The notes beneath the pieces are model-generated. The model was not told the DNA's origin and searched no databases. It saw only the letters and a program-made list of their open reading frames with translations. The position numbers were made by a program, and so were the translations under genes. A stretch of 64,000 bases of DNA from an uncultured Clostridia bacterium (GTDB lineage Bacteria > Bacillota > Clostridia > TANB77 > CAG-508): the NCBI GenBank assembly GCA_934149165.1, contig CAKPDY010000003.1:1-64000 (forward strand), given 5' to 3'. Below, piece by piece: positions 28,474-38,579 of this stretch; the first letter of the stretch is position 1; every line of letters begins with the position of its first letter.

Positions 28474-29386
28474 TTTTATTTATAACATATGTACTTCCTT
28501 GTATACTTTTAGAAAGATGCTTTACTTGTGCCCCTACTTCACCTATTTCTAAAATATTTTTAAAATTATTATTTACCTCAACAACCCCAATAGATATTGA
28601 GGTTAGTGGAAACTGTTCCATAACACCTTTTCTATTTTCTATTTCTATATAACCTTTTTCAATATGTTCTTGTGTATAATAATCCAAAACATTATAGTCA
28701 AAGTCTAGTATTATATTTTGGCATAACTTTTCAAAATTATTATTTGAAATAATTGCTATAAAATCATCTCCACCTATATGCCCAACAAAACCTTTTTCCA
28801 AATCTATTTCATGTACATTTTTCAAAATTGTTCTTGCAGTAAATTTTATAATCTCGTCACCTTTTATAAAACCATATACATCATTATATGCTTTAAAATT
28901 ATCTAAGTCTAAATATAACATTACAAAAGTTTCTTTATTCATTAATCTTTTTTTCATTTCTGCCTGAATTTGTACATTTCCAGGAAGTCCTGTTAATGGA
29001 CTAACTGTTCTATTTATATCTAATAATCTAATTATGTTTTTTATTGTATAATATAAATATTCATCATCTATCGGTTTTTTTATATATTGCTCCACAGCTG
29101 ATTTTAAAACTTCCACTTTATGTTTGTGTTCCATATTAGAGGAAATAACTATTACTGGAGTAATTCTATTATCATCATTTTCACGTATTTTATTACATAA
29201 ATCTATTATATTTCCTTCTAATGTATCTTCATGAATTATTATTAACGAAGGAATATTTTTTAATGCTATTTGCAAATCATTTTGTTTAATACTTTTAAAG
29301 CTAAAACCTTTTTCTTCATTAAACATTTCTATTAATTTGTTATATAAATTATTTTCTTCATCAATAATATATATTTCTTGAATCAT
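28460..29386 (-). CDS. Receiver-like domain plus GGDEF diguanylate cyclase domain
   Basis: 308 residues. Residues 1-120 look like a response-regulator receiver fold (IYIIDEENN at the start, PVIVISS, then KKP), with a weak phospho-acceptor region. A GGDEF domain follows (SPLTGLPGNVQIQ, YLDLDNFKAYNDVYG, VGHIGGDDFIAI), ending with TSISIGVVE. The signature is GGDDF instead of GGDEF, so cyclic di-GMP synthesis is likely but not certain. The gene follows a membrane protein gene by 14 bases and ends in its own terminator. Confidence 0.88.
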   Translation of the reverse strand: MIQEIYIIDEENNLYNKLIEMFNEEKGFSFKSIKQNDLQIALKNIPSLIIIHEDTLEGNIIDLCNKIRENDDNRITPVIVISSNMEHKHKVEVLKSAVEQYIKKPIDDEYLYYTIKNIIRLLDINRTVSPLTGLPGNVQIQAEMKKRLMNKETFVMLYLDLDNFKAYNDVYGFIKGDEIIKFTARTILKNVHEIDLEKGFVGHIGGDDFIAIISNNNFEKLCQNIILDFDYNVLDYYTQEHIEKGYIEIENRKGVMEQFPLTSISIGVVEVNNNFKNILEIGEVGAQVKHLSKSIQGSTYVINKRKMP

Positions 29387-29400
29387 TTGTTTCTCCTACC

Positions 29401-30315
29401 TTATTTTGTCTTTTTACATTTATATTCTTTTATTAATTCATTTTCATATGCAGTAACTTTTAAATAATTTGTACCATCTTTTAATTTTAATTTAAATTCA
29501 TATTCTTTAGCATTTTGTGGTATATCATTTACAGTAAAATCTTCTTCATTGAAAGTATATACAACTTTTGTTATTGTATATTCATCTGTTACTTTTACAA
29601 CAAGATAATCTCCTTCTGCTGTAACTTTAATTTCTGGTCCATTAGAACCTACTACTTTCTTTGATAATTCTTCTTTATTTCCAGTTTTATCTTTTGCTAC
29701 AATTTTTAATACTTTAGTTCCTTTTTGAACATTTATATCTTGTGTTATTGTTTTATTATCTTCACTTCTTGTTTCAACCTTAACTTCTTCTTCACCTTCC
29801 CATTGATAAGTTAAAGATTCAATTTCTGTTTCATCTGTTGCAGTAACAGTTAATTTTCCAGCAGAGTTTACAATAGAAATTTTAGGTTTAGCTGTGTCTT
29901 CAGCTAATGTAAATACAACATTTACATTTTCAAAAACTGTTTTATTTCCTTCAATATCTATAGTACTTATATTTAATATATTATCTCCTTGTGGAATTTC
30001 AATTTCCGCTTTATAATATTTCTTTCCTTCTGCATTTAAAGTTGTTACTATTCCATTATTCCATGAATATTCAATTTTATTAATTCCTACTCCACCATTA
30101 ACTTCTAAATTCATAGTGCTTCCGTTTTTTTCAACATTCAATATTGGCTTTTCAAATATTTTTTCTTTGTTTTTAGCTGTATATAAATTATATGAGCCTT
30201 CTCCTATGAAAATTATAGCAAATATTATAATTGCTATAGCAAAAAATTTTACAGTTGGCTTAAATTTTACACTTGAATTATTATCTTTATCTTTTGTCAT
30301 TAAAATTTGATTCAT
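29401..30315 (-). CDS. Membrane-anchored protein with Ig-like domains
   Basis: 304 residues: a short cytoplasmic start, one membrane helix (about residues 24-46), then three repeated beta-sandwich units of about 80-90 residues containing motifs such as INKIEYSWNNG, TATDETEIESLTYQWEG and TVTDEYTITKVVYTFN. The repeats resemble bacterial Ig-like or cadherin-like surface modules. No enzymatic motif. Possible sensing partner of the GGDEF protein downstream, since the two are co-oriented and adjacent. Start has GAGGTGA. Confidence 0.65.
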   Translation of the reverse strand: MNQILMTKDKDNNSSVKFKPTVKFFAIAIIIFAIIFIGEGSYNLYTAKNKEKIFEKPILNVEKNGSTMNLEVNGGVGINKIEYSWNNGIVTTLNAEGKKYYKAEIEIPQGDNILNISTIDIEGNKTVFENVNVVFTLAEDTAKPKISIVNSAGKLTVTATDETEIESLTYQWEGEEEVKVETRSEDNKTITQDINVQKGTKVLKIVAKDKTGNKEELSKKVVGSNGPEIKVTAEGDYLVVKVTDEYTITKVVYTFNEEDFTVNDIPQNAKEYEFKLKLKDGTNYLKVTAYENELIKEYKCKKTK

Positions 30316-30412
30316 TTAATCACCTCATTTTTCTTATTTTAAATTATAGCATATATTATATTTTTTTGTAAATAACCATTATGTATTTTTTTATTTGCCT
30401 AAATAAAACCTC

Positions 30413-30447
30413 AAAAAAGGGACGGTAGTTTTTCCGTCTCCTTTATT
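30413..30447 (-). terminator. Terminator of spoIIE
   Basis: Minus-strand stem GGAGACGG with CCGTCCC around AAAAACTA, followed by TTTTTT. Its AAAGGGACGGTAGTTTTTCC top strand resembles the GGGACG repeat family. Confidence 0.75.
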
Positions 30448-30487
30448 TTTTGGCTTAATTGACACTAATTTGTGAGTTTTTTTATTT

Positions 30488-32989
30488 TTAGCAAATCTTT
30501 GCAACTATTACAGTCATATCATCTTTTTCTTTACCAAAATCATTATCTATTGCTTCTGAAATTATAATATCTGCAATTTTTTGAACATCATCATTATTAA
30601 TTTCTTCTAATAAATATTTTAACCATAATTCCTTATTTTGATAATCTGAATTAGATTCAATTATACCATCAGAACACATTACAATTATATCGCCTTTTTC
30701 AATGTCTTTATCATATACTATTAATTCTATATCATCTAAAATGCCTGTTGGCATTGATATTGATTTTAATATTTGAACATCTTTATTTCTTTTTACATAA
30801 GTTGGACATGCACCATTTTTTACAAATTCCATATTTTTTGCATATAAATCTAATATTGCAATATCTAGTGTTGCATACATATCTTCTTCATGCATATTTG
30901 TTGCTAATGTTGAATTTATTAATTTTATTGATGTGTCCTTTTTAAAACCAGATGTTAATAATCTTTCTAACATTTTTATTGCAATTTTACTACTTTTTCT
31001 TGCTTCTGGACCAGAACCCATTCCATCACTTAATGCTATTAAATATTTTCCATCTTCTAATTTTGTTTGAATACTTGTATCTCCAGAAACAGGAGAACCA
31101 TTTTTAGTTGATTTTGCAATTCCAATTTGTAAATTATATTTATCTTTTGACATATATACAAATTTACACATATCCTTTTGTTTTCTTAATCCACATGTTT
31201 GTTCACACAAGTTCATTTGTTCATCTAATACTTTTGATATAACTTGTCCTATTATTTTAGAATGACAATTGTCTTCTTCTAATTCATCACAGCATTTTAT
31301 ATATATGTTTACATTATATCTTCCTGTATCTTCTCTTTTTATTAATATATCTTCTAATTTTATTTGTTTTTGTTTTAACAATTGAATTATTTGCTCTTTT
31401 TCTTTTTTAAATTGTTTATCTGAACTTTCTTCTATATCATCTGCTATTTCTGCTATTATGTCTGAAACTCCTTGTAGTTGAACTGATACATTCTTTTTAT
31501 TTTCCTCAATTTTTTTCTTATATACAAAATTCATTTTACTCATTTTGTAAGAATAATTTATTTTCTTTATCATTTGTGAAATATCATTTTCTAAATTTTT
31601 ATTATATTCTTCATTTTCTCCTTCTTCATTAATACCAACTATATAATTATTGTGATTAGCAAATATTTGTATTAATTGTTTTCTTGTAATAATGGTATTC
31701 ATTAATAAAACTTTAAAAATATCTATTACTATTTCATCTGAAAAATATAATTCATCATATAATAAATTATTTTTCATTTCTTCTATATTATTACGAAATT
31801 CTTTTATAAATATTTCTTCATTTTCTTTTTCAATTTTTGTATGTTCATCATCTACAATTGTTGCTGCTGTTTGTGTATAGCTTTTTGCAAGTTCAGATAT
31901 TGTTTCTGAAATATTTGTTAATTTTCTTATTGTTTCTTTACTTCCTTCTAAAACTCTTCCTGTTGTTTCAGGTAATAATTTTGAATCTGTAAATATATCT
32001 TCTATAATAAATTCAACTTTTTTTGGTATTAATAATAATCCAAGTGATGCTATTAATATTTCCCTAAATACTATAACAGGAATTATATTTCCATTTGATA
32101 CATATGTTAACATTGTATTTCCCAAAACAAATCCTATTATAACACCTGGTCTTCCAAATCTACTAAATAAACCTGCTAATAATCCAGAAATTGCAAATGT
32201 TGCAATCATAATTGGGTTTCCTACATTAATTATTCCCAAAACAATTCCAATTGTTATTCCACCTGTTGCACCAACAAGCATTCCATTTTTCCAACCTAAT
32301 ATAAGCACTATTAATATACATAAAATATTCTTTACTGAAAATCCAAACAACTGAATAGGTGTTATTGCAGATATTGCTATTGCAATCATCATACTTGCTC
32401 CCATTATTTCTTCTATTGAAAATACTTTTTTAATTCCATAATCTTTTATTACTGTTATTGAATTAACAAATATTTTATAGAAAATAAATACAATTATTGA
32501 TTGCATAATTCCTATTAATAAATCATATACATAAAATGTGCCAAATGCTAATGGAGCTATTTGTACTAACAAACTTGAAATTATAATATTTTTTCCAAGT
32601 TTTCTTTTTTCATTACAATCTTCTTGTATTCTTGTTTTTAGAACAAATAAACTTCCAAAAAACACTGCTGATGTTATTATATAATTTATTAACCCTTCTG
32701 TTCCAAAACCAATAAAAGTTCCAATACATGTTAATATGTATATTATTCCTATTGGTATTGTATTACTTAATGCTGCTGCTAATATTGCTAATGCAAATGG
32801 TGCTAGTCCTAATGAATTATTTCCTCCAAAACTTACCATTGATAGCATAAATGATATTATGTATAAAAATACATTTTGTTTTACAAAGAATTTTTTCATT
32901 ATTTCTTTAATTTCTTCAATTTTATATAATTTAACATCCTTGTTTTGGCTATTGTTGTTTATATAGCCTTTTAATATATTTTGAAACAT
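30488..32989 (-). CDS. spoIIE: Stage II sporulation protein E
   Basis: 833-residue membrane PP2C phosphatase that dephosphorylates SpoIIAA and so activates sigma-F in the forespore. The N-terminus has about ten hydrophobic segments (residues 40-330), then a FtsZ-interacting linker, and a C-terminal PP2C domain with ALSDGMGSGPEARKSS and MCSDGIIES. I use the ATG at 32989, just behind GAGGTGGTAAGG, instead of a GTG ten codons upstream. Its presence argues for a spore-former. Confidence 0.95.
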   Translation of the reverse strand: MFQNILKGYINNNSQNKDVKLYKIEEIKEIMKKFFVKQNVFLYIISFMLSMVSFGGNNSLGLAPFALAILAAALSNTIPIGIIYILTCIGTFIGFGTEGLINYIITSAVFFGSLFVLKTRIQEDCNEKRKLGKNIIISSLLVQIAPLAFGTFYVYDLLIGIMQSIIVFIFYKIFVNSITVIKDYGIKKVFSIEEIMGASMMIAIAISAITPIQLFGFSVKNILCILIVLILGWKNGMLVGATGGITIGIVLGIINVGNPIMIATFAISGLLAGLFSRFGRPGVIIGFVLGNTMLTYVSNGNIIPVIVFREILIASLGLLLIPKKVEFIIEDIFTDSKLLPETTGRVLEGSKETIRKLTNISETISELAKSYTQTAATIVDDEHTKIEKENEEIFIKEFRNNIEEMKNNLLYDELYFSDEIVIDIFKVLLMNTIITRKQLIQIFANHNNYIVGINEEGENEEYNKNLENDISQMIKKINYSYKMSKMNFVYKKKIEENKKNVSVQLQGVSDIIAEIADDIEESSDKQFKKEKEQIIQLLKQKQIKLEDILIKREDTGRYNVNIYIKCCDELEEDNCHSKIIGQVISKVLDEQMNLCEQTCGLRKQKDMCKFVYMSKDKYNLQIGIAKSTKNGSPVSGDTSIQTKLEDGKYLIALSDGMGSGPEARKSSKIAIKMLERLLTSGFKKDTSIKLINSTLATNMHEEDMYATLDIAILDLYAKNMEFVKNGACPTYVKRNKDVQILKSISMPTGILDDIELIVYDKDIEKGDIIVMCSDGIIESNSDYQNKELWLKYLLEEINNDDVQKIADIIISEAIDNDFGKEKDDMTVIVAKIC

Positions 32990-33019
32990 CCTTACCACCT
33001 CTATACTTTTTTTCTTCAC

Positions 33020-33372
33020 ATATTTTAATACATAAAGATGTAAATTTTTTGTCAGTTTTGATATGTAAAATTAAAAAAGTTTTTTACATATTGTGATATA
33101 ATTTTTTAAAATTAATTACTTTATTTTTTTATAATACAATTTACGTGTATATTTTATCTTAATTTTTTGTAAAATACAATATATTGGTGAATATTTTATT
33201 TATTTTTCTGTATCACTTTTTTCCCAAAATACATATAATATTAATATGAAAATTACAATATAAATCATATTTAACCATTTTTTATATATAATTTATTAAA
33301 CTACATTTTACATTGTTATAATTTACTACTTTATTTAGCTGGTTAATTTTATATCAAAGAAGGTGATTATAT
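33020..33372. other. 350-bp divergent gap, no gene seen
   Basis: Very AT-rich intergenic stretch between spoIIE and the plus-strand pair. It must hold promoters for both; I see no confident sigma-A match, which would fit sporulation sigma factors. Confidence 0.5.
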
Positions 33373-33846
33373 TTGAATGACGATATGTCTGAATTATTAA
33401 AGAATTTTAGTACTATGCTTAATAAACAAGATATGCCAGATAACATAAAAAATATTTTAAATTCTATGAGCAAAAATAATAATATTAACAATAATGATTC
33501 TAACTCTAACTCTAATTCTAATTTTAATACAACAAACAATATTAACAATAATTCAAATTCATCAGGAAATGTAAATTCTAATACTACTACAACGAACTCA
33601 CAATCATCTAACACTAATAACATATTCGGAGATTTTGATATTAACACCATGCTTAAAATGCAGAAAATAATGAACTCTATAAATAATGATAAACAAAATG
33701 ATTCAAGAACTAATTTATTAATGTCTTTAAAACCATATTTAAAAGATAGTAGAAAAAATAAAGTTGATAAATATATTCAATTGATGAAAATGGGAAAAAT
33801 ATTTGAAATAATAAATCCTTTAGGCGGTGATAATAAAAATGTATAA
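33373..33846 (+). CDS. Asn/Ser-rich small protein next to spoIIE
   Basis: 157 residues from a TTG start behind GAAGGTGAT. The start (DDMSELLKNFSTMLNKQDMPDNIKNIL) and the end (FDINTMLKMQKIMNS...LLMSLKPYLKDSRKNKVDKYIQLMKMGK) are conserved-looking helices separated by an Asn/Ser/Thr low-complexity stretch (about residues 35-85). No known family that I can name. The stop overlaps the next ATG by 8 bases. Position and lack of a sigma-A promoter suggest a sporulation role, but that is inference. Confidence 0.7.
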   Translation: MNDDMSELLKNFSTMLNKQDMPDNIKNILNSMSKNNNINNNDSNSNSNSNFNTTNNINNNSNSSGNVNSNTTTTNSQSSNTNNIFGDFDINTMLKMQKIMNSINNDKQNDSRTNLLMSLKPYLKDSRKNKVDKYIQLMKMGKIFEIINPLGGDNKNV

Positions 33847-34201
33847 CTTTAGGCCTCCTTTTTTTGGGCAACCTGCTTTTTTAGGTAATAACAATTATTA
33901 TAGAAAAAATTATCATAATTCTACTAATTTTAAAAAGTATCCAAATTCTTGCGAAAAAAATAACACAGAAAATTTACTTAATAAAAATTCGATTTCAAAA
34001 CAGCCACCTTCACCTCCACTACTAACTGAAACAACAACTAACTGTAATAATATTCAATCAAATGAGGTTTTATTTGAAATATTTGGTTTGAAGATATATT
34101 TTGATGATGTATTATTAATATGTATTTTATTATTTTTGTATCAAGAAGGAATACAAGATGAATATTTATTTATTTCACTAATTTTGCTACTTTTAAGTTA
34201 A
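33839..34201 (+). CDS. Small protein with C-terminal acidic/hydrophobic tail
   Basis: 120 residues from the ATG at 33839, which overlaps the stop of the previous gene (ATGTATAA), so translation is probably coupled. The N-terminus is Asn/Tyr/Pro-rich (NFRPPFFGQPAFLG); the C-terminus has the pattern FDDVLLICILLFLYQEG...LLLLS, found at the end of many small clostridial proteins of unknown function. Possible spore-coat or membrane protein. Confidence 0.7.
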   Translation: MYNFRPPFFGQPAFLGNNNYYRKNYHNSTNFKKYPNSCEKNNTENLLNKNSISKQPPSPPLLTETTTNCNNIQSNEVLFEIFGLKIYFDDVLLICILLFLYQEGIQDEYLFISLILLLLS

Positions 34202-34216
34202 TATTTAGTAAACTTT

Positions 34217-34269
34217 AAAGGTATTTTTTAGTTTACTAAATATTATTTTAGTTTCAAAAAATACCTTTT
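34217..34269. terminator. Bidirectional terminator between the small-protein pair and minC
   Basis: AAAGGTATTTTTT and AAAAAATACCTTTT arms, with an inner TTTAGT / ACTAAA stem. Confidence 0.8.
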
Positions 34270-34277
34270 AAAAAAAA

Positions 34278-34895
34278 TTATTCAATTACAATTTGGTCTT
34301 TTGATGATAAATATGCATTTGTTTTAACAAATCCAGACTTAAATTCATTTTTTTCACATTCTTTAACAACGTTTGAAATTCTTATTTGAGTTGCTTCAAT
34401 AGCTCCTGCTGAAATTATTGCTTCCTTGTTTCCTTTTGCACCAGCATGTGCAAGCCCTCTTAAATTTCCTAATACTACAATATTTTCTCCTGCTATTACT
34501 TCTGCTCCACAGTTTACATCACCAAGCACAACTATACTTCCTTCAAATTCTACTTTTTGCCCTGATCTTAATGATGATCTAATAAACTTTGTATCTGATG
34601 TTGCAATTTCTTTTTTAAATGGCTTACGTATACCATATAAACCTAATCTTTTTGAACAACCAAATTCAACATCAACATCAAAATATTTATCTACTATTTT
34701 CTGAATTTGATATATATCTCTATTTTTAAATTCCTTTCCTAGAACTGAAATTTGTGGCTCTATTTCATTATATACACTTTTCAATTCAGGCATTTTCTTT
34801 CTTAAAGTTGCAAGAAAAACTTTTTCTTCAACATCTTGATGTACTTTTATTGTTATTTGCTTTTTCTTTAGATTAAAACCTATTCCATTATTCAT
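34278..34895 (-). CDS. minC: Septum site-determining protein MinC
   Basis: 205 residues. The C-terminal beta-helix domain is clear: FEGSIVVLGDVNCGAEVIAG, IVVLGNLRGLAHAGA and EATQIRISN. MinC blocks FtsZ polymerisation away from midcell when recruited by MinD. It is the last gene of the mre cluster; minD and minE are not next to it in this window, since a convergent plus-strand gene follows. Confidence 0.93.
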   Translation of the reverse strand: MNNGIGFNLKKKQITIKVHQDVEEKVFLATLRKKMPELKSVYNEIEPQISVLGKEFKNRDIYQIQKIVDKYFDVDVEFGCSKRLGLYGIRKPFKKEIATSDTKFIRSSLRSGQKVEFEGSIVVLGDVNCGAEVIAGENIVVLGNLRGLAHAGAKGNKEAIISAGAIEATQIRISNVVKECEKNEFKSGFVKTNAYLSSKDQIVIE

Positions 34896-34926
34896 ATATT
34901 CTTCATCCTTTCGTACATTTGCATTA

Positions 34927-37017
34927 CTATCTTGTTATTTGTACGCTTGGTACAGCTTGTTGTGATTCTGTAATTTCACCTGAATTCATTCCAAAATATT
35001 CTGCAAAAATATCTCTTGCAACTTCTGCTGTATATCCACCATGTGTAACATTTTCAACAACAACTACTACTGCAATTTCTGGATTATCATATGGAGCAAA
35101 TCCAGCAAACCATCCATTTGTTTTATTTCCTGCTTGTGCTGTACCAGTTTTACCTGCAACTTCAATATTAAATTTAGAGAAAGTTGAATATGCAGTACCT
35201 CCTGATTCACTTGTAACACCTTTCATTCCTTCTAAAATAGCTTTTAAATTATCTTGTGAAATATTTAAATCTTGTGTATTGTCATCAGATGTAAGATTTA
35301 ACTTCTTGTTAACATATTCATCAATTTCTTGTTTTGACATTTCATTTCCATTACTATCTATTACTGTTTTAATTAAAGATACGTCTATATTTTTTCCACC
35401 ATTTGCTAGCATACTAATATATTTTGCCATTTGTATTGGTGTAAAATTATTATAACTTTGACCTATTGAAGCAGACAAAGTTTCACCTAAATACCATGTT
35501 CTTTTTTCCTCATCTGCTCTTTTTTTACTTGCAACAACACCTGATGATTCACTAGGTAATTCTATATTAGTTTTTTTACCTAAACCAAAATATTGTGCAT
35601 ATTTTTCTAAAGTTTCTATTCCTATTCTATTTCCAACTTCATAGAAAAAATAATTGCATGAATGTTTTATAGCTTGTGATACATTTAAAAAACCATGTCC
35701 TCTACGATATTCTGTATAATACCAACAAACTGGTTTATGTGCATATGGATACACACCTGTATCATTTATTGTTGTTTTGGTATTTATAACTCCTGTTTCC
35801 AATCCCGCAATAGCTGTAACCATTTTAAAAATTGAGCCTGGTGCATATGTTCCACTAATTGCTCTATTGTATAATGCTGAACCTTTTGTATATTCTTCAT
35901 ATTTTTCATTACTTATTCCATTTACAAATAATTGTGGCTCATAATCTGGATAACTTGCCATTGCAAGTACCTCACCTGTTTTAACATTCATAACAACAAC
36001 AGCACCTGCATTTGCATCACTTCTTGATGAAAATCCACCAGTTGAAATTTTAGTTATATTGTCTTTTAATGCTTTTTCTGTAATAGCCTGAACATTTGAA
36101 TCTATTGTTAATACAACATCTGAACCAGCAATAGCTTCTTTAGCAATATATTCACCTGTAACAGTTCCATCTATGTCCATATCAATTTGCCTTATTCCAT
36201 TTTTCCCTTTTAATAAATCTTCAAATACATATTGAATTCCTGTTTTTCCAATTATGTCATTCATATTATATGTATCTTCTTTTCCATTTAACTCTTCTTG
36301 TTTAATTTTACCAACAGTTCCTAAAATATGTGATGCTAAACTTCCAGACATATATGAAATTACTGGTTCTGTTACTATATCTATTCCAGCAAAATTAGCA
36401 TTTTTTTCACTTAATTCCATAGCACTCTCTCTACTCATATTTTTACATATTTGAATAGCTTTTGTATTACTATATCCGTTTTGTGCTATTTCATATCTAA
36501 TAGCCATAATTTTTCTTGTTTCTAAAACATTATCATTTTTTATTTCATACTTTTCTTTTAATTTTTGAAAACATTCTTCTGGTGTTGCATTTATATCTAT
36601 TTTATTCTTTTCTTTCCAACTCTTTATATCTTCTTCACTTTCTAATTTAAATTCAAATGGTTGAACAGTAATTGGTAAATTATCTGAATATGTATCTCCA
36701 TTTTTTTCAAGAATATTTACTATATTTAAAATTGTATTATTCAGTGTTTGATTATCTACTTTTGTTTTATATAAATCTAATCTAAATCCCATTGAATTTG
36801 AAACAATCACACTTCCTGTTCTGTCCAAAATTCTACCTCTTGCTGCTTGTAGAACTGATTCTCTTGTTAACCTAGTGTTAGATTGTTTTCTATATTCTTG
36901 TCCTTTGACTATTTGAAGATTGAATAATTGGGCAATTAGAACAATTCCAACTATGTAAACAAACATTGAAAGAATATTAAATTTCACCTTTCCATTTTTC
37001 TTTTCCGAATTTTCCAT
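34927..37017 (-). CDS. mrdA: Penicillin-binding protein 2 (elongation transpeptidase)
   Basis: 696-residue class B transpeptidase paired with RodA/MreBCD in side-wall growth. One membrane anchor at residues 15-35, RGRILDRTGSVIVSNS in the pedestal domain, then active-site motifs SIFK in YAPGSIFKMVTA, SCN in KHSCNYFFYEVG, and KTGTAQ. It follows mreD directly with a GAGGA site. Confidence 0.94.
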   Translation of the reverse strand: MENSEKKNGKVKFNILSMFVYIVGIVLIAQLFNLQIVKGQEYRKQSNTRLTRESVLQAARGRILDRTGSVIVSNSMGFRLDLYKTKVDNQTLNNTILNIVNILEKNGDTYSDNLPITVQPFEFKLESEEDIKSWKEKNKIDINATPEECFQKLKEKYEIKNDNVLETRKIMAIRYEIAQNGYSNTKAIQICKNMSRESAMELSEKNANFAGIDIVTEPVISYMSGSLASHILGTVGKIKQEELNGKEDTYNMNDIIGKTGIQYVFEDLLKGKNGIRQIDMDIDGTVTGEYIAKEAIAGSDVVLTIDSNVQAITEKALKDNITKISTGGFSSRSDANAGAVVVMNVKTGEVLAMASYPDYEPQLFVNGISNEKYEEYTKGSALYNRAISGTYAPGSIFKMVTAIAGLETGVINTKTTINDTGVYPYAHKPVCWYYTEYRRGHGFLNVSQAIKHSCNYFFYEVGNRIGIETLEKYAQYFGLGKKTNIELPSESSGVVASKKRADEEKRTWYLGETLSASIGQSYNNFTPIQMAKYISMLANGGKNIDVSLIKTVIDSNGNEMSKQEIDEYVNKKLNLTSDDNTQDLNISQDNLKAILEGMKGVTSESGGTAYSTFSKFNIEVAGKTGTAQAGNKTNGWFAGFAPYDNPEIAVVVVVENVTHGGYTAEVARDIFAEYFGMNSGEITESQQAVPSVQITR

Positions 37018-37073
37018 TTTTCAGTCCTCTTTTCATACTAACATGTATTATATTTATAATTAATAACTATATT

Positions 37074-37616
37074 TTAAAAATATCTTGTTAAAAACTTTTT
37101 CTTTTTAAAAGTATCTTCTAAAAAACTGCCTGTACTTTTAATTAGTGGATAAATTATAATTGTTAACAATACATTAAAAATTATTTCTATTAAAAGTATT
37201 CGTATAAAACCTAATATTTGAGCAGATACATTATATCTTGCACATGAATATATGTATGAAATAGTTTCAAATATAATCGTACTTCCTGTTACCATTAATA
37301 AAATTGTAATTTTGCTATCTTTTGAAAAATTTTTGTCTAAATATCCTCCTAAAAAACCTATTAATGCAAATGCAATTGCTGAAATTCCAACTTGTTTGCT
37401 TGTTAAAACATCCAAATAAATTCCTAAAATAATTCCCAATGGAATAGCAACCTTTTTTCCTATAAATAAACCAATACATAATATTAAAATTATAAATAAA
37501 TTAGGCTTTATTCCTGAAATATTAAACCAGTTAAAAAAATTTATTTGTAAAAAATAAATTATAAAAAAAACTATTATTATTCCTATGATTGACACAAACT
37601 TTTTCAGAATTTTCAC
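37074..37616 (-). CDS. mreD: Rod shape-determining protein MreD
   Basis: 180-residue protein with five or six membrane helices and the MreD order in the mreB-C-D operon. Weak sequence conservation is normal for MreD. The start is uncertain: a GTG at 37616 lies inside the AGAGGTG sequence, and a CTG at 37607 would have better spacing. Confidence 0.85.
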   Translation of the reverse strand: MKILKKFVSIIGIIIVFFIIYFLQINFFNWFNISGIKPNLFIILILCIGLFIGKKVAIPLGIILGIYLDVLTSKQVGISAIAFALIGFLGGYLDKNFSKDSKITILLMVTGSTIIFETISYIYSCARYNVSAQILGFIRILLIEIIFNVLLTIIIYPLIKSTGSFLEDTFKKKKFLTRYF

Positions 37617-37663
37617 CTCTACTTCTATAATTTTATATTCATAATATAAATTTCAAAATTCAT

Positions 37664-38479
37664 CTAATTTGTAATTACTAAAACTGTTTCTAATTTTGAA
37701 AAATCAACTGCAGTTTCAACAATTGCATATCTATCTGTAACATTTTTAGTATTTACTACTTTTTTTATAGTTCCAATATTAATTCCTTTTGGATATATTC
37801 CTCCAATACCTGAAGTTTCCACACAATCTCCTTCTAAAATATTTACTTCTGTTGGTATAAAAGAAGCTTTTAATTCATTACTTGAATCTATAATTCCTTT
37901 TGCAATAATACTATCTCTTGTTGTGCTTATTTTACTACTAACAGTACTTGATGTATCAATAATTGTTTGAACTTTTGCAGTATTATCTGTAACCGAAATT
38001 ACATGTCCTACCAATCCTTTATCTGAAATTACTGGCATATTAACATCTATTCCATCTTTCTTTCCCGCATTTATAATAATTATTTTACTATAATTACTAA
38101 TATCAGATTGTATAACATAAGCAGGATGTGTTGTATATTCATTATATTTATCTGTTAAATTTACATATTCTTTTAATGTAGTATTTTCAGCTTTTAAAAT
38201 CTCTAATTCTCTTAATGATTGTTCTAATTCACTATTTTTCTTTTTTAACAATTCATTTTCTTGTTTCATTTCCTCAACATTTGTAAAAAAGGAATCATTT
38301 CCAGCAACTTTATTTTTTAAAAATACCATACCATTTTGTATACCATTAACAAAAGAAGTAAATGGATTTGCTAATTCTGACCATGTTTCTGCTTTAGAAT
38401 TAGATATAACAACTAAAAATATTAAAATTAAACTTGTTATTATTATTCCAATAACTGTATTTTTTTTATTTTTATTCAT
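37664..38479 (-). CDS. mreC: Rod shape-determining protein MreC
   Basis: 271 residues from the ATG at 38479 (GGAG five bases upstream). One membrane helix near residue 20, a coiled coil (VEEMKQENELLKKKNSELEQ), then the double beta-barrel with VIQSDISNYSKIIIINAG, DKGLVGHV and TSGIGGIYPKGI. It links MreB to cell-wall enzymes. Confidence 0.93.
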   Translation of the reverse strand: MNKNKKNTVIGIIITSLILIFLVVISNSKAETWSELANPFTSFVNGIQNGMVFLKNKVAGNDSFFTNVEEMKQENELLKKKNSELEQSLRELEILKAENTTLKEYVNLTDKYNEYTTHPAYVIQSDISNYSKIIIINAGKKDGIDVNMPVISDKGLVGHVISVTDNTAKVQTIIDTSSTVSSKISTTRDSIIAKGIIDSSNELKASFIPTEVNILEGDCVETSGIGGIYPKGINIGTIKKVVNTKNVTDRYAIVETAVDFSKLETVLVITN

Positions 38480-38579
38480 TTTAGCTCCATTTCTTTCACA
38501 CTTTTTAGCAATATGAAAACTTTTTCGCATTATATTATTTAAATGTAATTTAGATGCTATATTTTAGCATTATATAACA

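Noticed and set aside
33189..33239. Possible sigma-E promoter (GAATATT ... CATATAAT) before the Asn-rich gene
   Set aside because: The spacing between the two boxes is about 36 bases, far too long for sigma-E.
33480..33620. AATAAC/TCTAAC-type low-complexity stretch as a CRISPR or tandem-repeat array
   Set aside because: It is coding sequence for Asn/Ser runs with no regular repeat-spacer pattern. I saw no CRISPR array in the window.
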